Source: MFZZ01 sp964610165
Lineage (GTDB): Bacteria; Patescibacteriota; Microgenomatia; UBA1406; GWC2-37-13
Assembly: GCA_964610165.1 (NCBI GenBank)
Contig: CAZSUZ010000004.1
Location: 1-61,587 of the forward strand
Reading direction: 5' to 3'
Length of the DNA stretch: 61,587 bases
Within the stretch, counting starts at the first letter, position 1; every line of letters begins with the position of its first letter. Under the pieces are notes generated by a model. The model was not told the origin of the DNA. It ran no database searches and saw only the letters and a list, made by a program, of their open reading frames with translations. The position numbers and the translations under genes are program-made. This document shows positions 54,882 to 61,587 of the stretch, piece by piece.

Positions 54882-54915
54882 GAATTTATATATTAATAAT
54901 TTACTTAAGTTTCAT

Positions 54916-55362
54916 ATGATAAATAGAAAAGGTTTTACACTTATCGAGTTACTGGTCGTAATAGGTATTTTAGCTGTTCTTTTAGCTATTACTCTTATTG
55001 CTGTAAATCCTGCACAAAATATTGAAGATGCAGAAGATACACAAAGAAGAAGTGATGCAACACAAATTCTGAACGCAGTAAGTCAATATGTGGTAGATAA
55101 CAATGGAGATGTCCCAGTCGGAGTTACCGGCACAGCAGCACAAATCGGTGATGGCGTTGGACAGGTAGACATCTGTGCAGCATTAGTCCCAACATACATT
55201 GCAGCAATCCCACAAGATCCAACAACAGGCGGCAATGGTATTGATGAAACAGAATGTACAGCTGGTACATATGCAACAGGATATGAAATTAGTGTCTTGA
55301 ATGGAAGAGTTACAGTCACTGCACCAAGTGCAAACAACGGAACAATTTCAGTAACAAGATAA
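54916..55362 (+). CDS. pilA: Major type IV pilin
   Basis: A 148-residue prepilin: MINRKGFTLIELLVVIGIL, cleaved after Gly, with Glu at position 5, a long hydrophobic helix, then a small head with two Cys (in QVDICAAL and ETECTAG), probably a disulfide loop. Its own promoter and strong terminator, separate from the assembly operon, suggest high expression as the main pilus subunit. The ATG at 54916 is chosen over an upstream TTG that lies inside the promoter. Confidence 0.9.
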   Translation: MINRKGFTLIELLVVIGILAVLLAITLIAVNPAQNIEDAEDTQRRSDATQILNAVSQYVVDNNGDVPVGVTGTAAQIGDGVGQVDICAALVPTYIAAIPQDPTTGGNGIDETECTAGTYATGYEISVLNGRVTVTAPSANNGTISVTR

Positions 55363-55377
55363 TTACTTAACAAAATC

Positions 55378-55414
55378 AACCACCCGGGAGCTTACAACCG
55401 GGTGGTTTTTTTTG
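55378..55414 (+). terminator. Strong intrinsic terminator of pilA
   Basis: Perfect 10-bp stem AACCACCCGG/CCGGGTGGTT (55378-55387 with 55398-55407), 10-base loop, and a T-run to 55413. The GC-rich stem stands out in this AT-rich region. Confidence 0.95.
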
Positions 55415-55427
55415 GTACAATTATTGC

Positions 55428-55790
55428 ATGAAAAAAATTTTACTTATTGAAGATGATGCTTTTTTAAATCAATTGTATACAGATTTATTAAAAAAAGAAC
55501 AATATGCAGTCACATCTGTAGCAAATGGCAATGATGGTTATACACAAATTAAAGAGAACACCTGGGATTTAATATTACTAGATGTAATGCTTCCTGGAAT
55601 GACAGGTTTTGAAATTTTTAAAAAAGCTAGTGATGAAAAACTTCTAAAAAAATCACCACTTATTTTTATGACAAATCTGGATAGTAGTGATGATGATAAA
55701 AAAGCTCTTAAACAAGCTTCAGATTACTGGATAAAAAGTAATATGACGCCACCAGAATTTTTGGATAAAGTAAAAGCAGCACTTAAATAA
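55428..55790 (+). CDS. Single-domain response regulator
   Basis: A 120-residue receiver domain: LIEDDAFL acidic pair, phosphoacceptor Asp in LILLDVMLPGMTG, Thr in FMTNLDSSD, and Lys in YWIKSNMTP. No output domain. TACAAT (55416-55421) overlaps the end of the pilA terminator zone and ends 6 bases before the ATG. It probably answers one of the window's kinases. Confidence 0.9.
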   Translation: MKKILLIEDDAFLNQLYTDLLKKEQYAVTSVANGNDGYTQIKENTWDLILLDVMLPGMTGFEIFKKASDEKLLKKSPLIFMTNLDSSDDDKKALKQASDYWIKSNMTPPEFLDKVKAALK

Positions 55791-55840
55791 TCATATACTT
55801 ATATACGTTATCTGCTTTTAACACTGCTATAATAATAGCT

Positions 55841-58195
55841 ATGGATCCGAATACTATTAACTCCATTATTGACACATTTAATTTTTATGCTCTCATTTTT
55901 GTGGGTCTACTTGTAGCTATTCTTATCTCATTTGGAGTTGGTTATATATTTGTAGTTCTTATCCGATTAAAAAAACGTGAAAGTTCTGCTTATGAAATGA
56001 CAACCCTTGAAATTTTACTTCCAAAAGAAAATGAAATCAAAATTGATGTTGCTGAACAAATGTTTTCTTCATTTGCAGCTTTAAAAAAAGGTGGTTTTTG
56101 GGATTTTTTAGAAATAGATGATTCATTGTGTTTTGAAATTGTTGCAAAAAAGGCTGATATTCGTTTTTATGTTTCAGCTCCTACTAAAATTGTCGATCTA
56201 GTTGAAAAAACAATTTATGGATATTATGCAAATGCAGATATTCGTAAAGTAGATGAACCAAATATTTTTAATACAAATGGAAATGTGGCTTATACGGCTA
56301 TCAGACAGAGTAAAGATGCTTATTACCCAATGAAATCATATCGAGAAATACCAAATGATTCACTTGCATCAATTACTTCTGCTTTATCTAAAATGGATGA
56401 TGATGAAGGAGCAATTATTCAATTACTTATTAAAAACGGTGATACACCATTAAAAGATGCTGGTAAAACATATATTAAAACTACAAAAAAGAATGAAGCT
56501 ACTCCAGATAAAGCTACATTTGAAACTGATCAAAGAACTCTAGAAAAAATTAATGATAAACTTTCGAAACCTTGGTTTGAGACCATGATTCGCATTGTTG
56601 TGTCAGCAAAAAATCAAGATACAGCTGATGCACATTTACGTAATATTAAAAATGCGTTTGGACAATTTGATTCTGATTTAAATAGCTTCACAGATCCAAA
56701 AATTTGGTTTAAAGGTGGATTTATGATGAATTTTATTTACAAATTTTTCCCAATATACCAATTACCAAAAACACAATTAACATCTTATTTTTCTTCAGAA
56801 GAATTAGCATCTTTCTTTCATTTCCCAAATAAAACTGTTGAGACGCCCCATATTGCTTGGTTAAAAGCTAAATCTGCTCCAGTTTCTGCAGAAGTTCCAA
56901 CAGAAGGTGGCACATTTATTGGCCATGGATACTACAGAGGGGTTAAACGACCAATTCATATTGAAGTACGAGATCGTATGAGACACATGTATATTATTGG
57001 AAAAACAGGTGTAGGTAAATCTGAATTATTAAAAGAAATGATTAAGCAAGATATTGAAGCAGGTCGTGGCGTATGTGTTATTGATCCTCACGGTGATTTA
57101 ATAGAAGACACACTTCGATATATTCCGCCAGAACGGGCAGAAGATGTTATTTTATTCGATCCTGCAGAGACAAGTCGTCCAATGGGATTGAATCTGCTTG
57201 AAGTACAAACAGAAGAACAAAAACATTTTATAACCAGTGCCATCATTAATTTGATGTATAAACTATACGATCCTCAACGTACAGGTATTATTGGACCACG
57301 CTTTGAACATGCCGTAAGAAATGCAATGCTTACTATTATGTCTGAACCGGGAACAACATTTATTGAAATTGTACGGGTAATGACGGATCAAAAATATGTG
57401 CAAGAACTTCTGCCCAAAGTTCAAGACCCAATTGTTCGTCGCTACTGGACAGATCAGATCGCCCAAACTTCTGACTTTCATAAATCTGAAGTTCTTGATT
57501 ATATCGTTTCAAAATTTGGACGCTTTGTTACAAATAAAATGATGCGTAATATTATTGGTCAATCAAAATCTTCATTTGATTTTAGAGATGTAATGGATAA
57601 CGGAAAAATTCTTTTAATCAATCTTTCAAAAGGAAAACTTGGAGAAGAAAACTCAACATTTTTGGGACTACTCATTATTCCTAAAATTCTTGCAGCCGCT
57701 ATGAGTCGTGTGGATACTCCAGAAGAAAATAGACGTGATTTTTTCCTTTATGTTGATGAATTCCAAAACTTTGCAACACCTGATTTTGCTGTTATTTTGT
57801 CTGAGGCTAGAAAATATCATCTTTCATTAACTGTTGCAAACCAATTTATTGGACAGATGGACGAAGAGGTTAAAAATGCTATTTTCGGTAATGTGGGTAC
57901 GCAAATTGCATTCCGTTTAGGCGTTACGGATGCTGCATATATGCAGCGCGAGTTTCAGCCAAGATTTAGTGAATCCGATTTAATAAATATTGAACGTTTC
58001 CATGCATATATGAAAACTATTGTAAATAATGAACCAGTTGAACCATTTTCTGTGGACATGACTAAAGATATTTCTAAATTAAAAGCAGAAAGAAATGAAA
58101 AAATTGCTCAAGCGATTATCCAACTTTCTAAACTAAAATTTGGTAGACCTCAAGAGCTGGTTGAAGCAGAAATTACACAACGAGCTCGCTTATAA
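55841..58195 (+). CDS. VirD4/TraD-like membrane DNA-pumping ATPase
   Basis: A 784-residue protein: one N-terminal membrane helix (about 15-40), a large middle domain (about 50-340), and a C-terminal ATPase with Walker A GKTGVGKSELL (about 387) and Walker B-like FFLYVDEFQNF. VCVIDPHGDLIEDTL and the final LTVANQFIGQM are typical of type IV coupling/TraC-like proteins. In Patescibacteria such proteins often occur without a full conjugation system. DNA transport or DNA uptake next to the pilus is a reasonable inference. TATAAT (55828-55833) ends 7 bases before the ATG. Confidence 0.85.
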   Translation: MDPNTINSIIDTFNFYALIFVGLLVAILISFGVGYIFVVLIRLKKRESSAYEMTTLEILLPKENEIKIDVAEQMFSSFAALKKGGFWDFLEIDDSLCFEIVAKKADIRFYVSAPTKIVDLVEKTIYGYYANADIRKVDEPNIFNTNGNVAYTAIRQSKDAYYPMKSYREIPNDSLASITSALSKMDDDEGAIIQLLIKNGDTPLKDAGKTYIKTTKKNEATPDKATFETDQRTLEKINDKLSKPWFETMIRIVVSAKNQDTADAHLRNIKNAFGQFDSDLNSFTDPKIWFKGGFMMNFIYKFFPIYQLPKTQLTSYFSSEELASFFHFPNKTVETPHIAWLKAKSAPVSAEVPTEGGTFIGHGYYRGVKRPIHIEVRDRMRHMYIIGKTGVGKSELLKEMIKQDIEAGRGVCVIDPHGDLIEDTLRYIPPERAEDVILFDPAETSRPMGLNLLEVQTEEQKHFITSAIINLMYKLYDPQRTGIIGPRFEHAVRNAMLTIMSEPGTTFIEIVRVMTDQKYVQELLPKVQDPIVRRYWTDQIAQTSDFHKSEVLDYIVSKFGRFVTNKMMRNIIGQSKSSFDFRDVMDNGKILLINLSKGKLGEENSTFLGLLIIPKILAAAMSRVDTPEENRRDFFLYVDEFQNFATPDFAVILSEARKYHLSLTVANQFIGQMDEEVKNAIFGNVGTQIAFRLGVTDAAYMQREFQPRFSESDLINIERFHAYMKTIVNNEPVEPFSVDMTKDISKLKAERNEKIAQAIIQLSKLKFGRPQELVEAEITQRARL

Positions 58196-58221
58196 CTGTA
58201 TATTAATTTTTTAATTATTTT

Positions 58222-58974
58222 ATGTTTATCACATATCAAGCCACGTTACTTGAAAAAAAACAACTCACCGAGCATGTTTATTATTTTAAATTCAGTCCCC
58301 CTCCACAACCGGAATGGAATTTTGTTGCTGGCCAGTATATGATCTTTCATATTCCACAGGGAGAAGGTCATGCTGCACGCAGACAATATTCTATTGCTTC
58401 TCATCCTTCTCAAAAAGATGCACTGGAATTTATTATAGAATATGTAGAAAATGGCATAGCAAGTAAATATTTAGAAAAAATGGAAGTTGGACAATCATTA
58501 ACTTTTCAAGGACCAGCGGGTGTATTCATTTATAGACAGAATGAACGAGAACCAATATTTTTTGCCACTGGTACAGGTATTGCACCAATTGTCAGTATGA
58601 TTGCTGATCTATTTGAAAATGGCAAATATAGTCAAAATATCTATCTCTTCTGGGGATTGAAATTAAAAGGTGATATGTATTACTTTAATGAATTAAAACA
58701 GATTGCTAAACAATATCCTAACTTTCATTTTAAAATCTGTCTTTCTCGAGAGAATGAATTAGCTACCCTTTTTTCAGAAGAAGATGTTATGTATTGTGCA
58801 AATGGTCGTATTAATAATGGTTTTGAAGAAATGATTACTTCATCAAACCAAGACAAAAATAAATTTAATTATTATATCTGTGGTAGTAAACATGTAGTTG
58901 AGGCTATGAGAGAATATTTAAATACGCAAAAAATCCCAACTGAACAAGTATTTTTCGAAAAGTTTACTCTTTAA
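58222..58974 (+). CDS. Ferredoxin-NADP reductase-like flavoprotein
   Basis: A 250-residue FAD/NAD(P)-binding oxidoreductase. RRQYSIAS is the FAD-binding Arg-x-Tyr-Ser motif, and FFATGTGIAPIVSMI and YICGSKHVVEAM are the nucleotide-binding blocks. There is no iron-sulfur domain, so it needs a separate electron partner, not seen here. Ends overlapping the convergent PilX-like gene by 4 bases. Confidence 0.88.
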   Translation: MFITYQATLLEKKQLTEHVYYFKFSPPPQPEWNFVAGQYMIFHIPQGEGHAARRQYSIASHPSQKDALEFIIEYVENGIASKYLEKMEVGQSLTFQGPAGVFIYRQNEREPIFFATGTGIAPIVSMIADLFENGKYSQNIYLFWGLKLKGDMYYFNELKQIAKQYPNFHFKICLSRENELATLFSEEDVMYCANGRINNGFEEMITSSNQDKNKFNYYICGSKHVVEAMREYLNTQKIPTEQVFFEKFTL

Positions 58975-59798
58975 AAAGATGTAACAAAAAAGTCAGCTGG
59001 TAGCTGTGGATTTGAACGGAATAATGTTACGATTTTAGAAACACCAGTTGTTGAGACAGCTTCAGATGTAATCGTCCTTCCTTGTATTGGAAAACTAACA
59101 CCAGCATTATTTGTATTAAATCCAAGATAGGTATCTGCATATAGTGAACGAATTATTAGCAATCTTGTATTTGCTGGTGGGGTAAACAAGTGTTGATATC
59201 TAAATGATTCCGTATATCCAGGTAGTGTTGCAGGCGTTGCCAAAGCTGCAACAGAAGTTGTACTACCTTCAATGCGAGGTGTGGCAGCACATGGTTCTAA
59301 AACAGTACGATTTACTACATTAGCACTTGTAATTGTTGTTAACTCTAATGCTGGTACAGTTCTACCTGCGCCACACCCTGCAGATGCACTACCAAAATAA
59401 AGATATAAATTAGCTCCAGTATAATAAGTTGCACCAAATGGATAAGCAGATAAATAAAATGTATACTGCTCATCTTTTCGCACTAAAGGTGAAACAAAAT
59501 ACTGTCCACTATTTGAAGATACAGTTACCGTACTCTCTGCTGCATTAATACCAGACAAACCAATTCCTAAAGATGTAAACGTATAGGGTGAACCGACAGT
59601 TAAAGAACTTAATTGTTGCAATCCTTCTTCAATACCAGAATCTGCTGCTGCAAGTACTCGAATTGTTTCTTCTTGAATTTTTGCAGATTGTGTTTCTGTT
59701 GTAAGCCTGTAGGATGCACTTGCTATTATCGTAAATACCACTGCAATAAGCAGAACGATAACGAGTAATGATTGACCTGCTTTGTAATTAACTTGCAT
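58971..59798 (-). CDS. PilX-like exported protein
   Basis: A 275-residue protein starting MQVNYKAGQSLLVIVLLIAV, a prepilin-like helix with Ala-Gly before the cleavage site but no Glu at position 5. RVLAAADSGIEEGLQQL after the helix matches the PilX/GspK pattern, like the protein at 53320-53709. The rest is a beta-rich head with a Cys pair. TACAAT (59811-59806) ends 7 bases before the chosen ATG, excluding an upstream Met. Possibly a second minor pilin set. Confidence 0.75.
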   Translation of the reverse strand: MQVNYKAGQSLLVIVLLIAVVFTIIASASYRLTTETQSAKIQEETIRVLAAADSGIEEGLQQLSSLTVGSPYTFTSLGIGLSGINAAESTVTVSSNSGQYFVSPLVRKDEQYTFYLSAYPFGATYYTGANLYLYFGSASAGCGAGRTVPALELTTITSANVVNRTVLEPCAATPRIEGSTTSVAALATPATLPGYTESFRYQHLFTPPANTRLLIIRSLYADTYLGFNTNNAGVSFPIQGRTITSEAVSTTGVSKIVTLFRSNPQLPADFFVTSF

Positions 59799-59831
59799 AT
59801 AGTTTATTGTACAATATTGATTTTCTAACAA

Positions 59832-60224
59832 TTAAATCGCTGTCTTACCTTTGTTACCTTCTAAATGACTTTTTACTTCTTGAACAATTTGATCTGGAGT
59901 TAAATCACTTTTTACCATATATCCACTAATGCCGTAATCAACTGCTTTTGAAATAACCAAATCCTGGCTTAAATTAGTAAGCAAAACAATTTTCCCATTG
60001 ATGTGTTTTCCATCTAGTTTTAATTTATCAAGCATTTGTAAACCATCAATTTTAGGAAGGATAATATCTAAGAGCACTAAATCATATTCTTTTTTTGAAA
60101 GTTTAGAATAACCTTCTTCTCCATCAATTGCAGAATCAACTGCAAAATTTTCTTTTTGTAATATTTGCACATAAAGATTGCGCAAATCTACTTCATCTTC
60201 GATAATTAAAATACGTTTTGTCAT
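59832..60224 (-). CDS. CheY-like response regulator
   Basis: A 130-residue receiver domain: IIEDEVDL, phosphoacceptor Asp in LVLLDIILPKIDG, LLTNLSQD and GYMVKSDLTP. Starts with ATG overlapping the stop of the upstream kinase (ATGA), so the two are translationally coupled and form a two-component pair. No DNA-binding output domain. Confidence 0.92.
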   Translation of the reverse strand: MTKRILIIEDEVDLRNLYVQILQKENFAVDSAIDGEEGYSKLSKKEYDLVLLDIILPKIDGLQMLDKLKLDGKHINGKIVLLTNLSQDLVISKAVDYGISGYMVKSDLTPDQIVQEVKSHLEGNKGKTAI

Positions 60225-61587
60225 GATTTTTCTACCTCCTTTCCTTTTTTCTTTGCAGGGAGGAGTACTGTAAATGTTGTGCCTACATTCACTTCTGATT
60301 CTACTTGAATGTCTCCGCCATGTAAAGAAACTATTTGCTTGGAAATATATAATCCAAGACCCGTACCTGGCTGACTACTATGCTTGGCATACGAATATTC
60401 AATCTTACTAAACTTCTTAAATAAGTCTTTCATCGAATCTTTATGAATACCTGGCCCTGTATCAGAAATTGAAGCGTGAATTGTTCCTGCTTTCTTTTCA
60501 ACTAAAATCTTAATATTGCCATCAGCCGATGTGAATTTTAAAGCATTACCAATAATATTTTGAAATACTTCTCGTAATTTTTCTTTGTCGCCTTCAACCA
60601 TATACGGAGCATTGTCTTTACCAGTTAATGTAAAATGTATTTTCCGCTCATCTGCAGTTACTTTTAATTCTTCATATACCTGTTGCAAAATATCAAAAAC
60701 ATCTACATCACCTATTTTTAACTCTATTTTGTTTCTTTCAATACGTGAAACAGTCAACATATCATTAACTAACCTAATAAGACGCTCTGTAGAACTATAG
60801 GAGATTTTTAAATACTGTGCGAGTGGTTCTTTTACTTTCTGTCCTGGCTGATTCATAGCCATCCATAAATAACTTTTTATAGCTGTCATTGGCGTTCTCA
60901 GTTCATGAGAAGCAATAGAAACAAATTCATCTTTTAGATTATCTAATTCTTTCAATCGATGATTGGCATTTCGTATTCGTTCTGTTGCATGTTTTATTTC
61001 TTCTTCTAAAGTAACATTAAACCGTTTAATTTCATCAAATGATAACGAGTTTTTAACTGCCACGGCAATTTCTGGTGCAACAATTTTTAACACATCTATA
61101 TCTGCAGATGAATAAATTTCTCCAGAAGATTTTTGACCCAATACAATTCCACCTATTAGTTCTTCACGGACAACAAGTGGCAAAACAATTGTTATTTCAT
61201 GTTCTCTCATAATTGTTTTAATTGCAGTAGTGTCAGATAATTCTTCATAAATTAATAACGGTTCATCTTTAGAATGAGGTTTATAAGATTGCTGAATTAA
61301 CTGATAAATTTCCATTCCTTTAAAAGGATGACCCATTGTTTGACCCTCAGTACCAACCCAAATTACAGAAGAATTTCTGATTAAAACAATTGAACCATAG
61401 CTAATATTCATTTCTGAAAGCATTTTATCTAGTATTCTTTGAGATAAGTGTGAAAGATTAAGAGTAGATGCCATTATACGGCTAAGTGACCATAATAGAT
61501 CTTGTGCATCATAATTATCTTTATAAAAAATCTTATTTGTTATCCGTTCAAAAAAACGACGTAGTGGTTGAAATGAAATAGCAAAAA
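60221..61587 (-). CDS. Sensor histidine kinase with GAF domain (5' end outside window)
   Basis: The frame is open beyond the ATG at 61474 to the right edge (at least 38 more codons, including FFERITNKIFYKDNYDAQDL), so the true start lies outside and the N-terminus is cut. Visible part: a juxtamembrane-type segment, a GAF-like domain (about 60-165 of the visible part), the H-box SIASHELRTPMTA with the phosphoacceptor His, N-box FQNIIGNALKFT, G1 ISDTGPGI and G2 GTGLGLYISKQI. The segment at the edge resembles the stretch after multi-helix N-terminal sensors of this kinase type. Partner: the receiver at 59832-60224. Confidence 0.93.
   Translation of the reverse strand, partial: FAISFQPLRRFFERITNKIFYKDNYDAQDLLWSLSRIMASTLNLSHLSQRILDKMLSEMNISYGSIVLIRNSSVIWVGTEGQTMGHPFKGMEIYQLIQQSYKPHSKDEPLLIYEELSDTTAIKTIMREHEITIVLPLVVREELIGGIVLGQKSSGEIYSSADIDVLKIVAPEIAVAVKNSLSFDEIKRFNVTLEEEIKHATERIRNANHRLKELDNLKDEFVSIASHELRTPMTAIKSYLWMAMNQPGQKVKEPLAQYLKISYSSTERLIRLVNDMLTVSRIERNKIELKIGDVDVFDILQQVYEELKVTADERKIHFTLTGKDNAPYMVEGDKEKLREVFQNIIGNALKFTSADGNIKILVEKKAGTIHASISDTGPGIHKDSMKDLFKKFSKIEYSYAKHSSQPGTGLGLYISKQIVSLHGGDIQVESEVNVGTTFTVLLPAKKKGKEVEKS

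Noticed and set aside
61474..61587. The kinase starting at ATG 61474 as a complete gene
   Set aside because: The frame continues upstream without a stop to the window edge and encodes a plausible linker after a sensor domain, so the gene is truncated by the window.

Overview
The window is strongly AT-rich, gene-dense bacterial DNA. The genes are short, often overlap, and carry no ribosomal RNA or insertion sequence. UGA is an ordinary stop (for example at the end of the dihydrofolate reductase gene). Several traits suggest a member of the Patescibacteria (Candidate Phyla Radiation), perhaps a Microgenomates-like lineage: long surface proteins with repeats ending in LDVSG-type motifs, PaaX proteins with a Cas2-like core, an O-antigen-ligase/TPR protein, cohesin and dockerin fragments, a compact type IV pilus cassette, and almost no Shine-Dalgarno sequences. 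The phylum call is inference from gene content; no marker gene settles it.

Region 1 (1-14603) is the most unusual. A giant surface protein (at least 1,518 residues, running off the left edge) is transcribed leftward. Divergent from it is an F1-type ATPase operon: c-like fusion, b, delta, alpha, gamma, beta, epsilon. The F1 head looks catalytically intact. However, no subunit a gene is present, and the protein in the c position joins a signal peptide and an extracytoplasmic beta domain to a c-like hairpin with no acidic residue in its second helix. This suggests an F1-like motor uncoupled from proton transport and facing the cell surface. A bidirectional terminator separates the operon from an O-antigen-ligase-like/TPR protein. 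Next comes a membrane protein with an LDVSG repeat and a beta domain resembling the one on the c-like fusion.

Region 2 (14604-32018) starts with a long gene-free stretch, then a PaaX/Cas2-like regulator, a LysM-M23 peptidase, glutamate dehydrogenase, thioredoxin reductase, a cysteine-less CsoR homologue, a pilin-like protein and Rho. It continues with methionyl-tRNA formyltransferase, an unknown protein in an unusually empty stretch, the dut-thyA-folA cluster, a glycosyltransferase, TatD, RpiB and DprA.

Region 3 (32116-45709) holds enolase, phosphoglycerate mutase and a ribulose-phosphate epimerase-like protein. Around them are two surface proteins (one with a cohesin-like domain), a secreted glycoside hydrolase ending in half a dockerin, a tRNA-guanine transglycosylase, dCTP deaminase, thiamine pyrophosphokinase, a GNAT protein, a methyltransferase, a histidine-kinase-like protein, and tRNA-Pro and tRNA-Ala.

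Region 4 (45713-61587) is a type IV pilus and signalling block: HPt and receiver proteins, PilB, PilC, four prepilin-like proteins (one with a large beta-propeller-like head), a PilM-like/LytR_C protein, a major pilin with its own strong promoter and terminator, another receiver, a VirD4/TraD-like ATPase, a flavin reductase, a PilX-like protein, and a receiver/kinase pair cut by the right edge.

One regulatory pattern runs through the window. For about 26 genes a -10 hexamer ends 6-10 bases before the start codon, so their mRNAs should be leaderless. I used this spacing to correct many start codons.
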